From the NCBI RefSeq assembly GCF_023954305.1, contig NZ_JAMLIG010000001.1, positions 1,860,001 through 1,924,000 on the forward strand: a DNA stretch of 64,000 nt, in the 5' to 3' direction. Of this stretch, positions 43,809 through 53,166 are shown piece after piece (position 1 is the stretch's first letter; each line of letters opens with the position of its first letter). The notes below the pieces were generated by a model, which saw only the letters and a program-made list of their open reading frames with translations, was not told the DNA's origin and ran no database searches. The position numbers were made by a program, and so were the translations under genes. This DNA comes from Mesorhizobium sp. (GTDB taxonomy: Bacteria > Pseudomonadota > Alphaproteobacteria > Rhizobiales > Rhizobiaceae).

Positions 43809-43836
43809 GGTCATCGTCGGCCGTGGTGAGGCTGGA

Positions 43837-44298
43837 TCAGACGTCGTCGAGGAGTCCTTCCGAGCCCTTGCCGCGCTTCGCAGGCTTCGTCTGCCCGGTC
43901 GGAGCAGGGGTGTTGCGCGAGCGGGCGGCCATGAAGCGGTCGAACTCTTCCTGGTCCTTGGCGCGGCGCAGTTCTCGCGCATACTCGTCGAATTCGGCCA
44001 GCGTCTCATCGAGCTTACGGCGCTCTTCTGCGAGGCGCCCGAGTTCCTTCTCGCGCCAGTCGTCGAAGGCGACATTGCCAGTGCGGCCATGCGCTTTCCA
44101 GGAGGAAGACCTGCGGCAGGAGCCGAAGAAGCGGTCCGTCGCTCCGTTCATGTCGCGCTTGAAGCCGTCAAGCCGGTCGCCCCAGATGATGTAGGCGAGC
44201 ATGGCCAGGCCCAGCGGCCAGAATACCATGAAGCCGATCACCATGAGAGCAATGGTCGCCGGCGTCCAGGCCGGACGGATCAGTGCAGTCGCGTTCAT
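43837..44298 (-). CDS. DUF2852 domain membrane protein
   Basis: 153 residues. One membrane helix (about 15-38, 'ALMVIGFMVFWPLGLAMLAYIIW') then a long charged coiled-coil region (about 80-130, 'LGRLAEERRKLDETLAEFDEYARELRRA') and a basic tail. The 'WTPATIA..VIGF..FWPLGLA.L.Y..W' start is characteristic of DUF2852, found almost only in alphaproteobacteria. Function unknown. Has its own terminator. Confidence 0.88.
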   Translation of the reverse strand: MNATALIRPAWTPATIALMVIGFMVFWPLGLAMLAYIIWGDRLDGFKRDMNGATDRFFGSCRRSSSWKAHGRTGNVAFDDWREKELGRLAEERRKLDETLAEFDEYARELRRAKDQEEFDRFMAARSRNTPAPTGQTKPAKRGKGSEGLLDDV

Positions 44299-44495
44299 CA
44301 GTTTCTGTTCCTTCGGTTACCGGCAACCGACCCGGCTGCCTGTTTTCGATGTGGCCACGACTACTTCCCGATTCAAGACTGTGCTTTGTAAAGTTGTGTG
44401 AAGGGCGGATCGCGGGGAAACGGTCCGCATTGATTGTCGGGAACCAAATCCGGCGATTCTCGTATCGATAGATGTGAAACCATCGCTGCGAGACC

Positions 44496-44915
44496 ATGAC
44501 CTACGTTCATTCGTTACCTAACCGACCGTCTTTCGCCGCATTTCTGCACGCGGTCCTGTCCTCCTTTCCCATCGCGTGCTTCAGCCTGACGGTGCTAACC
44601 GATATGGCCTACTGGCGGACGCTGAACCTGCTCTGGCTGCACTTTTCGGAGTGGCTGCTGCTGGCGGGCCTGGTGTTCGGGACGCTCGCGCTGCTGGCCC
44701 GCCTGATCGACCTCGCCGTGCGAAAGGTGCGGCCCGCCTGGCTGGCCGTGATTGGCGGCATCGTTGTGCTGCTGCTCGCAGCCATCAACAGTTTCGTCCA
44801 CACCGCCGACGGCTGGACCGCCGTCATCCCGTACGGGCTGACCCTTTCGGTCCTCACCGTGCTGGCGATGATCATCACCGGATGGCTCGGGCGAAGAGGA
44901 GTTCGTCATGTCTAG
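44496..44915 (+). CDS. DUF2231-like membrane protein
   Basis: 139 residues with four hydrophobic segments. 'LHAVLSSFPIACFSLTVLTDMAYW' resembles the DUF2231 motif (HP...FPIA...D). Such proteins accompany cytochrome and redox genes. It overlaps the start of the sorbosone-dehydrogenase-like gene by 8 bases, so it is probably the first gene of the respiratory operon that follows. Confidence 0.78.
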   Translation: MTYVHSLPNRPSFAAFLHAVLSSFPIACFSLTVLTDMAYWRTLNLLWLHFSEWLLLAGLVFGTLALLARLIDLAVRKVRPAWLAVIGGIVVLLLAAINSFVHTADGWTAVIPYGLTLSVLTVLAMIITGWLGRRGVRHV

Positions 44916-46425
44916 GATCGCGCTCATCTCTACCTCGGCGCTGGCGGGGATCCTGCTCGCGGGCTGCGGCAATGAGGATTTCGACGTTACCCGGCAATAC
45001 GGTCCCGACCCGCTGCTACCCGCCCCCGCGCAAAGTCTGTTGCCGGACCTCAAGACGGCCGAGGTCGTGGGGTGGCAGGACGGCGAGACGCCTACGGTGC
45101 CCGATGGATTGGTCGTGACGGCATATGCGCGCGATCTGGCCAACCCGCGGACGGTCCATACCCTCCCGAACGGCGACGTGCTGGTGGTTCAGTCGAAGGC
45201 GCCGGAGGGAAAGCCTCTCAACCGACCCAAAGACATCATCCGCGGCTTCATCATGTCGATGGCGGCGGGTGACGGCGGTAAGGCCAAGGACACCAACCTC
45301 ATCACGCTGCTCCGCGACACGAACCGCGACGGCGAAGTCGACGAGCGCAGCGATCTGCTCACCGGGCTGACGTCGCCCTTTGGCGTCGCCTGGCATCAGG
45401 ACACGCTCTACGTGGCGGCCGCAGACGCGATCCTGTCCTACCCCTACCGGCTGGGCCAGACGGAGATCAGCGCCGAGCCGACCATTCTCGCGCCGCTTCC
45501 CGGCGGGCCCATCAACCATCACTGGACCAAGGATCTCGCGCTCAGCCCGGATGGCAGGTTCCTCTATGCGTCCGTCGGTTCGAATTCCAATGTCGGCGAG
45601 CGTGGCCTCGAAGCGGAGAAGGGACGCGCCGCGATCTGGCGGGTCGACCGCGAGACCGGCGCGGCGAAAGTGTTCGCCTCCGGCCTTCGCAACCCCAACG
45701 GGCTCAATTTCCATCCGGAGACGGGCGAACTGTGGACCGTCGTCAACGAGCGTGACGAACTCGGCCCGAATCTTGTGCCTGACTACATGACGTCCGTGCG
45801 CGAAAACGGCTTCTACGGGTGGCCGTGGAGCTACTACGGCCAGCATGTCGACGAGCGCGTCGTGCCGGCGCGGCCCGATCTGGTTGCCACTGCCATCTCG
45901 CCGGACTACGCGCTGACAAGCCATGTGGCCGCGCTCGGCCTCGCCTTCACCAACGATTCGGCGATGCCGGACGCATACCGGAACGGCGCCTTCGTCGGAA
46001 ACCGTGGCAGCTGGAACCGGGAGACGTTCAACGGCTACAAGGTCGTCTATATTCCGTTCGCCGGTGGGAAGCCTTCCGGCATGGCTCAAGATGTGGTGAC
46101 CGGGTTCCTCGACGGCGACAATGCCCGCGGCAGGCCCGTCGGGCTCGCTATCGACGGGACAGGTGCCCTCTTGATCGCCGACGACGCCGGCAACACTGTG
46201 TGGCGGGTAGCGGCCGCCGACGGCTCGGTCACGCCGGAGCCGATCCCGACCGACCGGGTCGCAGACGCCGCGGCCGGGAACGGCGCTGCCGAGAACGCAG
46301 TCCAAGCCGGACCGGCGGCGAGCGACGCGCAACCGGCCGGCAACGCCCCCGAGCCTTCGCCAACCCAGGTCGCACCCGCGGTCGGACCTGAAGACGGAGC
46401 GCCAGCGCCGGACGCTGCCGACTGA
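44908..46425 (+). CDS. Lipoprotein PQQ-type/sorbosone dehydrogenase-like protein
   Basis: 505 residues. A lipoprotein signal ends in 'GILLAGCGNED' (lipobox LAGC, Cys22). The body is a six-bladed beta-propeller of the soluble glucose/sorbosone dehydrogenase family ('SKAPEGKPLNRPKD', 'HWTKDLALSPDGRFLYASVGSNSNVGERG', 'RNPNGLNFHPETGELW'), with an Ala/Pro/Glu-rich tail (about 455-505). It may oxidise sugars or aldehydes in the periplasm and pass electrons to the respiratory chain; PQQ binding is inference. It precedes the oxidase genes, separated by a leftward cytochrome b561. Confidence 0.85.
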   Translation: MSRIALISTSALAGILLAGCGNEDFDVTRQYGPDPLLPAPAQSLLPDLKTAEVVGWQDGETPTVPDGLVVTAYARDLANPRTVHTLPNGDVLVVQSKAPEGKPLNRPKDIIRGFIMSMAAGDGGKAKDTNLITLLRDTNRDGEVDERSDLLTGLTSPFGVAWHQDTLYVAAADAILSYPYRLGQTEISAEPTILAPLPGGPINHHWTKDLALSPDGRFLYASVGSNSNVGERGLEAEKGRAAIWRVDRETGAAKVFASGLRNPNGLNFHPETGELWTVVNERDELGPNLVPDYMTSVRENGFYGWPWSYYGQHVDERVVPARPDLVATAISPDYALTSHVAALGLAFTNDSAMPDAYRNGAFVGNRGSWNRETFNGYKVVYIPFAGGKPSGMAQDVVTGFLDGDNARGRPVGLAIDGTGALLIADDAGNTVWRVAAADGSVTPEPIPTDRVADAAAGNGAAENAVQAGPAASDAQPAGNAPEPSPTQVAPAVGPEDGAPAPDAAD

Positions 46426-46455
46426 TAGATGCGCCAGCACCGCGGATCAGCGGTG

Positions 46456-46965
46456 TCAGTCGCGCTGGGGCCGGAACATGCGCATCAAGACCTGCGAGCG
46501 GCGCACGAAATGCTGGAACAACGCACCGGCGACATGCAGGGCGATCATGGCAAGCAGCAGATTCTGAAGCACTTCATGCACATAGCCGGCCGCTTGCATG
46601 CCGAGGAACCAGGCGATCAGGCCTGTCAGCGGCAAGAGGAACAACAGAACATAGATCAGCATGTGAACGGCTTCGCCTGAAATCTTGAGCAGCCACGGCT
46701 CGTCGGCAGGTGGCGCCGGCGCTCCCCGCGTCAAGCGAAGATAGATACGCAAAGTCGCGAGGAAGAAGATCAAGACGCCTGCCGCGATGTGCAGATAAGC
46801 CATAGCCTCTTCCTCGACAGGCGAGGGCTCACCCCGCACCGCGGCGCGCCATGTCTTCTCGATCGCCTCGTGAGCAACGAACTGGAACGCCACCAGGATA
46901 ACGACGGCCCAATGCAGCACTACCTGTGAGGTCGAGTATCCAGTCACTTTGCCGGCGGTAGCCAT
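46456..46965 (-). CDS. Cytochrome b561
   Basis: 169 residues, four membrane helices. His in 'QVVLHWAVV', 'YLHIAAGV', 'AVHMLIYVL' and 'GYVHEVLQNLLLAMIALHVAG' provide the two heme-b axial pairs of the bacterial CybB-like family. It could shuttle electrons between quinol and periplasmic redox proteins. Faces the opposite way to its neighbours, so it is transcribed independently. Confidence 0.9.
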   Translation of the reverse strand: MATAGKVTGYSTSQVVLHWAVVILVAFQFVAHEAIEKTWRAAVRGEPSPVEEEAMAYLHIAAGVLIFFLATLRIYLRLTRGAPAPPADEPWLLKISGEAVHMLIYVLLFLLPLTGLIAWFLGMQAAGYVHEVLQNLLLAMIALHVAGALFQHFVRRSQVLMRMFRPQRD

Positions 46966-47231
46966 GTTCCCCCTTGAGCCTGGTCTCGTGAGACACCACC
47001 CGGAAAACCGGAAGGGTCGCGCGTCCCGCGTCCAGAGCGAAACGCCAGCATTGCGTTCCCGTTCCGCCCACCGGGTTGGAGGAGGCTCATGTGGAACCTA
47101 GTGGGCCTGAGTGCATTCACTATCGTCGGCGCTGTGCTCATGCGCCCGCCCCAGGGAGGGCACGCATCCGAAGCCTATCGTGCCTATTCTCCAACTTCGA
47201 CCAGCTGGCACCCAAAGGGTGGACCGGCCGC

Positions 47232-48209
47232 TTGCGCGTCGCCGGTCTTTTCCTTGCGCCTCCCGTCCTCGCCTCCTGCTCCGGCATCCAGTCGACGCTC
47301 GATCCGGCCGGCGAGGAAGCCGGGCAGGTCGCGACCCTGTTCTGGGCGATGACGATCGGCGGAGCGCTTATATGGGTCGGAGTGGTCGGCCTCTCGCTCT
47401 ATGCCTCCCTATGGAAGCGCAGGTCCGTCTCCGACAAGGCCGCGGGCAGGCTCATCTTCTGGGCGGGCGTGCTATTTCCCATATCGGTTCTCACGGCGCT
47501 TCTGTCCTACGCATTGTGGCTGATGCCATCATTGCGACCGTTCGCGGACAGCGAGCGGGCAGCGCTTCGCATCGAAGTCGTGGGTCAACAGTTCTGGTGG
47601 CACGTCGTCTATCGCCATCCCGACGGTGCACACGTCGTATCGGCCAACGAGATCAGGCTGCCGGTGGGCGAGCGCGTGGAATTCACCCTTCGCAGCGTCG
47701 ACATGATCCATTCCTTCTGGATCCCGGCGCTTGGCGGCAAGATGGATCTGATTCCCGGTCGCGCCAACAGGCTGTCGTTACGCGCTACGCGGGCCGGAAC
47801 CTATCGCGGCCAGTGCGCGGAGTTCTGCGGCACATCTCATGCGCTGATGGCGTTTCCGGCGATAGCAATGGAACCGGCGGATTTCGAGGCTTGGCTGGAT
47901 CGGCGCGGCAGGCCGTCCGCCGGCGTCGACGGGGGGTTCGGTGGACGGGCGCTGTTCCTGCGGGAAGGCTGCGGCGAATGCCATGGCGTGACCGGAACAG
48001 AGGCGGACGGCACAAGCGGCCCGGACCTTTCCCATGTCGGTTCGCGACTGACGATCGGCGCCGGCCTGATGCCAAACGACGCGGAAAACCTGGCCCGCTT
48101 CATCGCTCATTCCAGCTCGATCAAGCCGGGGAGCAAGATGCCGTCCTACCTCGGTCTCACCCGTGAGGAACGCGACGAGATCGCGGCCTGGCTGAAGGGG
48201 CTGCAATGA
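47232..48209 (+). CDS. coxB: Cytochrome c oxidase subunit II with fused cytochrome c domain
   Basis: 325 residues from a TTG. Lipoprotein signal with lipobox 'VLASC' (Cys16), two membrane helices (about 36-60 and 75-100), and a cupredoxin CuA domain with 'GQCAEFCGTSHALM' holding the two Cys, His and Met ligands. The C-terminal cytochrome c has 'CGECHG' and a distal Met in 'SKMPSYL'. This caa3-type layout takes electrons straight from cytochrome c. The start is uncertain because the upstream frame lacks a natural beginning and a strong ribosome site at 47078 serves another frame. It overlaps the coxA start (ATGA). Confidence 0.92.
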   Translation: MRVAGLFLAPPVLASCSGIQSTLDPAGEEAGQVATLFWAMTIGGALIWVGVVGLSLYASLWKRRSVSDKAAGRLIFWAGVLFPISVLTALLSYALWLMPSLRPFADSERAALRIEVVGQQFWWHVVYRHPDGAHVVSANEIRLPVGERVEFTLRSVDMIHSFWIPALGGKMDLIPGRANRLSLRATRAGTYRGQCAEFCGTSHALMAFPAIAMEPADFEAWLDRRGRPSAGVDGGFGGRALFLREGCGECHGVTGTEADGTSGPDLSHVGSRLTIGAGLMPNDAENLARFIAHSSSIKPGSKMPSYLGLTREERDEIAAWLKGLQ

Positions 48210-50713
48210 GCGCCAAGATACAGCCGGATCGGGACCGGGCGGCCGACGAAGCGCAGCTTCGGGCGATATGGGCGACGCCGAGCGGCTGGCGCTACTGGAC
48301 GTCTGTCAACAACACCCAGGTCGGGCTCTGGTACGGATCTGCCGCATTCAGCTTCATGCTGTTTGCCGGATTGCTGGGCCTGCTGATCCGAGCCCAGCTT
48401 GCTGTGCCTCAGAACGACCTTCTGTCGGCCGAGACTTACAACCAAGTCTACACCCTGCATGGCACGGTGATGATGTTCCTCTTCGCCGTGCCAATCTTCG
48501 AGGCGGTGGCGATCTTCCTCCTCCCGCCGATGCTTGGCGCGCGCGAACTGCCCTTCCCCCGGCTCGGCGCATTCGGGTTCTGGAGTTTTCTTCTTGGGGG
48601 CGTCTTTGTCTGCGGTTCGATCTTCTTCGGTGCCGCGCCCAACAGCGGCTGGTTCATGTATCCGCCGCTCGCCACCAGCGAACAGGCCGGCATCGGCGCG
48701 GACATCTGGCTGCTCGGACTCTCCTTCATCGAAGTCGCGTCGATCGCAGCGGCCGTCGAACTGATCGTCGGAATCATGAAGTGCCGGGCGCCCGGCATGC
48801 GCGTCAATCTGATGCCGCTGTTCGCATGGTATCTGCTGATCGTCGCGGGCATGATCCTGTTCGCCTTCCCGCCGCTGATTGCCGGCGACCTGCTGTTCGA
48901 AATGCAGCGTATGTTCGACTGGCCGTTCTTCGATCCGGCCCGCGGCGGCGATCCGCTGCTGTGGCAGCACCTGTTCTGGATCTTCGGCCACCCGGAAGTC
49001 TACATCATCTTCCTGCCGGCGATCGCGCTGCTTGCGATGATCATACCCACCTTCGCGGGACGGCCTATCGTCGGATACTCGTGGATCGTCCTGGCCGCGG
49101 TCGGCACAGGCTTCCTGTCGTTCGGACTGTGGGTCCACCACATGTTCGCGACGGGACTGCCCCAGATCTCGCTCGCCTTCTTCTCCGCGGCGTCCGGAGC
49201 GGTCGCTATCCCGACCGGCGTGCAGATTTTCGTCTTCATTGCCACTATGCTGGCGGGACGGGTGATCTTTTCGACGCCAATGCTGTTTGCGATGGGCGGC
49301 ATTGCCATTTTCGTCATGGGCGGTCTGACCGGCGTGATGGTCGCCCTCGTTCCCTTCGACTGGCAGGCCCACGACACCTATTTCGTCGTCGCTCATCTCC
49401 ACTACGTGCTGATCGGCGGAATGGTGTTCCCGGTCTTCGCCGGTCTCTACTACTACTATCCGCTGATCGACGGAAAACGGATGTCGGACCGGGTCGGCCG
49501 GATCGCATTCTGGCTGATGTTCACCGGCTTCAACATCGCCTTTTTCCCGATGCATCTGTCCGGCCTTCGCGGCATGCCGCGGCGCGTCTATACCTACCCG
49601 GCCGACATGGGTTGGGACTGGCTGAACCTGATCTCGACGATCGGCGCGGTGGTGTTGGGCATCGGCATGTTCGCCGTCGTGGTCGACGTCACGCTCAACC
49701 GCCGGCGAAAGCCGCGCATCGAAGAGAATCCGTGGAACGCCGGTACGCTGGAATGGATAAGCGAGCCCGAGGAGAACTGGGGCGTGCGCTCCATCCCCCG
49801 CATCGAAAGCCGCTATCCGCTCTGGGAGCAGGAGAACCTGGCCGGCGAGGTGAAAGCCGGCGAATGGTATCTTGCGGATGCAAGGGAAGGCTTCCGCGAG
49901 ACGCTCGTCACATCCGTCCTCGACGCCGAGCCGGAGCAGGTGTTGCGTGTCGGCGGAACGTCCTACGCCACGATCGTAAGCGCCGCGACCCTCGGCACGG
50001 TGTTCGTGGCTCTGACGTTCAAATGGTGGATCGTATCGCTTGTCGCCGGCCTGGCATTCCTGGCGTCGGTCGTCTGGTGGCTATGGACGGGAACCGGCGG
50101 GATCCCTGAAAAGCAGGACAAGGACATCGGCCGCGGCATCCGCTTGCCGCTCTACGCATCGGGCGCAAAATCCGTCGGCTGGTGGGGCGTCTTCATCACC
50201 ATGATCGGGGACGGAACGGCTTTCGCCAGCCTCGTCTTCGGCTACTTCTTCTACTGGACGATCCATCAGGATTTCACCGCCGGCTTGGCGGGTCCCGGCG
50301 TCGCCTGGCCCATGCTGGCCCTGCTGCTGTTCGCGGCGGCCTGGGCGGCCACGCTGGGCGCACGCGAATTCAACGGGCGCGGCCGCGTTGCCGAAGCGCG
50401 ACTGCTGCTGTGCGGCGGAGCTGTCGCTTCAGTCGCAGGGTGCGGCGCCGGCCTCGCCGGTCCGTGGACGACGGTGATGGATCCGACCGCGCACGTCTAT
50501 CCGGCGATCGTGTGGATCCTGGCGATCTGGACGGCGCTCCACGGTATCGTCGGTGTCGTCATGCAGCTCTACTGCCTGGCGCGCAGCCTTGCCGGCCGGC
50601 TCACGCCGCAGCACGACATGGAACTGCACAACGTGGCGCTCTACTGGCACTTCATGTTGGTGACCGCGCTGGTCACCTTCGCTGTGATCGGACTGTTCCC
50701 GGAGGCGCTGTGA
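48206..50713 (+). CDS. coxA: Cytochrome c oxidase subunit I-III fusion
   Basis: 835 residues. The first 560 or so are subunit I: 'TLHGTVMMFLFAVP' (heme-a His), 'GHPEVYIIFLP' (CuB His, the His-Tyr crosslink and the A1-type Glu), 'HHMFATGLP' (two CuB His) and 'AHDTYFVVAHLHYVLIG' (heme ligands). The rest (about 630-835) is a subunit III-like domain with 'WGVFITMIGDGTAFASLVFGYFFYW'. Reduces oxygen to water and pumps protons. It overlaps coxB by 4 bases and the next gene by one. Fusion of I and III is known in caa3 oxidases. Confidence 0.95.
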   Translation: MSAKIQPDRDRAADEAQLRAIWATPSGWRYWTSVNNTQVGLWYGSAAFSFMLFAGLLGLLIRAQLAVPQNDLLSAETYNQVYTLHGTVMMFLFAVPIFEAVAIFLLPPMLGARELPFPRLGAFGFWSFLLGGVFVCGSIFFGAAPNSGWFMYPPLATSEQAGIGADIWLLGLSFIEVASIAAAVELIVGIMKCRAPGMRVNLMPLFAWYLLIVAGMILFAFPPLIAGDLLFEMQRMFDWPFFDPARGGDPLLWQHLFWIFGHPEVYIIFLPAIALLAMIIPTFAGRPIVGYSWIVLAAVGTGFLSFGLWVHHMFATGLPQISLAFFSAASGAVAIPTGVQIFVFIATMLAGRVIFSTPMLFAMGGIAIFVMGGLTGVMVALVPFDWQAHDTYFVVAHLHYVLIGGMVFPVFAGLYYYYPLIDGKRMSDRVGRIAFWLMFTGFNIAFFPMHLSGLRGMPRRVYTYPADMGWDWLNLISTIGAVVLGIGMFAVVVDVTLNRRRKPRIEENPWNAGTLEWISEPEENWGVRSIPRIESRYPLWEQENLAGEVKAGEWYLADAREGFRETLVTSVLDAEPEQVLRVGGTSYATIVSAATLGTVFVALTFKWWIVSLVAGLAFLASVVWWLWTGTGGIPEKQDKDIGRGIRLPLYASGAKSVGWWGVFITMIGDGTAFASLVFGYFFYWTIHQDFTAGLAGPGVAWPMLALLLFAAAWAATLGAREFNGRGRVAEARLLLCGGAVASVAGCGAGLAGPWTTVMDPTAHVYPAIVWILAIWTALHGIVGVVMQLYCLARSLAGRLTPQHDMELHNVALYWHFMLVTALVTFAVIGLFPEAL

Positions 50714-51096
50714 TGTGGCGCCTTCTCCCGCGGCAGATCGAATCGCTCTGGACACTCTTCACCGCGCCGATCGTCTGGGCGCTGCATTTCCTCGGCTGCT
50801 ACATCGGCGCGGCGATCTTCTGCGAGAAGCCCGATCTTCTCGGCGACGATTTCGACAGGCTGCGCCTGGCGATCGCGATCCTGACAGCTCTCTGCCTTGT
50901 CGTGATCGTGCTGTCGGGCGTCCTCGCCTGGCGGCAATGGGGCTTCGGGACGGGCGATCCGCCCCATGACGACCCGACGCGACGCGACCGCACCCTGTTC
51001 CAGGGGTATGCGACGCTGCTGCTGTCGGGCCTCAGTTTCGTCGCGGTCGTCTTCACGGCGCTGCCTGCCCTTTTCATCACGGAATGCGTGCGATGA
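50713..51096 (+). CDS. Small membrane protein of the oxidase operon
   Basis: 127 residues with three hydrophobic segments (about 13-32, 52-73 and 98-120) and Cys in 'GCYIGAAIFCEKPD'. One-base overlap with coxA (TGATG) and ATGA overlap with ctaG tie its translation to both. It may be an accessory or subunit-IV-like component; I do not recognise the family. Confidence 0.8.
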   Translation: MWRLLPRQIESLWTLFTAPIVWALHFLGCYIGAAIFCEKPDLLGDDFDRLRLAIAILTALCLVVIVLSGVLAWRQWGFGTGDPPHDDPTRRDRTLFQGYATLLLSGLSFVAVVFTALPALFITECVR

Positions 51097-51722
51097 AGCG
51101 CCTTGCGCTCACGTGCGGAATTGCGCTGCTCGCAGCCATCTGGCTCGGACCGCTGCTCGGCGCATGGCGGGATTCGTTCGCGGCCGGCATGGTCGCCCAC
51201 ATGGGCGTGGTGGCCGTTGCCGCCCCGCTTGTCGCCATCGGTTTGCAGGCGCGCCTGCGGGCCCTGCCTTCGACGCCGGCGGCGCTTCCCGTGCTGGCAT
51301 CCTTCATCGAACTGATCGCCGTGTGGGGCTGGCACGCGCCGGTCATGCGCGCGGCGGCGGAAGCGTCGATGGCGGCCACCGTCGCGGAACAGGCGACGTT
51401 CCTGACGGTCGGAGTGCTCCTCTGGTCGACCAGCTTCGCCGCGCCCCGCGAACCGCGGCAGGCCTTGGCCGGCGCCTTCGCTCTGTTGCTGACCTCGATC
51501 CACATGACGCTGTTGGGCGCGCTTCTCGCGCTCAGTCCACGGTCCCTGTACGGGGAGGGCGAAGTCACCTGCTTCGGCATAGTCCTGGATGCCGGCCAGG
51601 ATCAGCAGCTTGGCGGTGTCATCATGTTGCTCGTCGGCGCGCTGGTCTATGTCGCGGGGGGTCTCTGGCTGGTCGCGCGCCTGCTCGAGGGTCCGGCGCC
51701 GAAGATCCTGTTCCGGAAATGA
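51093..51722 (+). CDS. ctaG: Cytochrome c oxidase assembly protein CtaG (caa3 type)
   Basis: 209 residues from the second ATG, six or so membrane helices. 'GMVAHMGVVAVAAPLVAIGL' and 'ELIAVWGWHAPVMRAA' with 'LLTSIHMTLLGALLALSP' show the conserved His of the caa3-type CtaG family (unrelated to Cox11). It supports oxidase assembly, probably the copper site. Coupled to the preceding gene by ATGA. Confidence 0.9.
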   Translation: MKRLALTCGIALLAAIWLGPLLGAWRDSFAAGMVAHMGVVAVAAPLVAIGLQARLRALPSTPAALPVLASFIELIAVWGWHAPVMRAAAEASMAATVAEQATFLTVGVLLWSTSFAAPREPRQALAGAFALLLTSIHMTLLGALLALSPRSLYGEGEVTCFGIVLDAGQDQQLGGVIMLLVGALVYVAGGLWLVARLLEGPAPKILFRK

Positions 51723-51791
51723 CCCAGTCGCCCCAGCGAGGCAGATGGAACTATCCGTCTCCAAGCGGGATTATGGGGCAAACCTTCTGAA

Positions 51792-52700
51792 GTGAATCCT
51801 GGACCGTGGCCCCGAATGCAGATCCTGAACATCTCCGCTGGACATGTCTGGACGATCTTGCGAACGGCGGTGCTCGGGTTCTTCAATGACAACGCGCTGA
51901 GCCGGGCCGCTGCAATGGCGTTCTATGCCGCCACGTCACTGGCGCCGATCCTGCTCATCGTCATCGCCGTCGCCGGGCTGGTGGTCGGTCAGAACGCAGC
52001 GGAGGTCGCGGTCGAGGCACAGCTTTCGGGCCTGCTGGGTCCACAGGGCGCCGATTTGCTCCGGTCCATCATCCAAGGGGCTTCCAACAGCACCAACGGC
52101 ATCCTCGCCGCGTCGGCCGCGACGATTACCCTGCTGGTGACAGCCTCCGGCGTGTTTGGCGAGATGCAATCGTCGCTGAACCAGATCTGGAAGGTCAACC
52201 CGGCCTCCACCAGCCTGTCAGCGCTGGTGCGTGCCCGCGCCGCAAGTCTCGGCCTGGTCGGCGCGCTCGGCTTCCTGCTTCTGGCGTCCTTGCTGATCAG
52301 CGCCGCGCTCTCCGGCTTGAGCGACTACATCAATGCGCATCTTCCGGTCGGAACGTGGATCCTCTCGGCGATCAACACCTTCGTTTCGCTGGCGCTGATC
52401 GCGCTGCTTTTCGCGGCTATCTACAAGATCCTTCCCGATCTTGCGCTGTCCTGGCACGACGTCGGCTTCGGAGCGATCGTGACGGCAATTCTGTTCACGG
52501 TCGGAAAGTCGCTCATCGGCTGGTATCTGGGCACGAGCGCCGTCGCTTCGTCCTATGGGGCCGCCGGAAGTCTCATCGTGCTGTTGCTGTGGGTATTCTA
52601 CTCCTCGGCGATCTTCCTTCTCGGGGCCGAAATCACGCGAGCCTATGCGACCACCTTCGGGACGAGGGAGGACCTGGTTGCCCGAGTCTCCGAGAACTGA
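51792..52700 (+). CDS. YihY/BrkB family inner membrane protein
   Basis: 302 residues, six or seven helices. 'NALSRAAAMAFYAATSLAPILLIVIAVAG', 'GEMQSSLNQIWKV' and 'SYGAAGSLIVLLLWVFYSSAIFLLGAEITRAYA' are family signatures. The start is a GTG; an ATG 8 codons later is possible. Function is uncertain: once mis-annotated as ribonuclease BN, now viewed as a possible transporter. It follows ctaG by 69 bases and may not belong to that operon. Convergent with aroQ. Confidence 0.88.
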   Translation: MNPGPWPRMQILNISAGHVWTILRTAVLGFFNDNALSRAAAMAFYAATSLAPILLIVIAVAGLVVGQNAAEVAVEAQLSGLLGPQGADLLRSIIQGASNSTNGILAASAATITLLVTASGVFGEMQSSLNQIWKVNPASTSLSALVRARAASLGLVGALGFLLLASLLISAALSGLSDYINAHLPVGTWILSAINTFVSLALIALLFAAIYKILPDLALSWHDVGFGAIVTAILFTVGKSLIGWYLGTSAVASSYGAAGSLIVLLLWVFYSSAIFLLGAEITRAYATTFGTREDLVARVSEN

Positions 52701-52730
52701 TTTTCGGCATGTTGCGGCTGTCGAGCTCGA

Positions 52731-53162
52731 TCACGCCCCGATCATTCGTCGCATTTCCCGCACGGCCGCCGCATAGCCTTCCGGTCCGAGCCCGGCGAGC
52801 ACCGCCGTCGCGACGGTCGAGACCAGCGACTTGTGATAGATCTCCTCGCGCCGGTGGATGTTGGAGATGTGGAACTCGATGATCGGTCCGGTAAACATCT
52901 TTAGGGCATCGAGGAGAGGGATGGAGCGGAAGCTCAGCCCAGCCGGATTGATGACGATGCCAGAGCCCTCGTCGATCGCTTCGTGCACCCAGTCGACCAG
53001 CTGGTGCTCGGCATTCGTCTGGTGGAAGCGCACAGGCGTGTCGCCCGCGGCTTCGCGGCACATCGCCTCGATCTCCGCCAGTGTCGTCGTTCCGTAGATA
53101 TGCGGTTCTCGCTTGCCGAGGCGGTTGAGGTTGGGTCCGTTGAGGACGTAGATCGGTTTCAT
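52731..53162 (-). CDS. aroQ: Type II 3-dehydroquinate dehydratase
   Basis: 143 residues, the normal type II size. 'VLNGPNLNRLGKREPHIYG' holds the catalytic Tyr and Arg; 'INPAGLSFRSIPLLDAL' and 'EFHISNIHRREEIYHKS' the catalytic Asn/His. Interconverts 3-dehydroquinate and 3-dehydroshikimate. It is the last gene of a TRAP operon with aroE, so a catabolic (quinate) role is likelier than a biosynthetic one. Start chosen at 'MKPIYVL', 4 bases after the dctM stop. Confidence 0.93.
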   Translation of the reverse strand: MKPIYVLNGPNLNRLGKREPHIYGTTTLAEIEAMCREAAGDTPVRFHQTNAEHQLVDWVHEAIDEGSGIVINPAGLSFRSIPLLDALKMFTGPIIEFHISNIHRREEIYHKSLVSTVATAVLAGLGPEGYAAAVREMRRMIGA

Positions 53163-53166
53163 CGAT

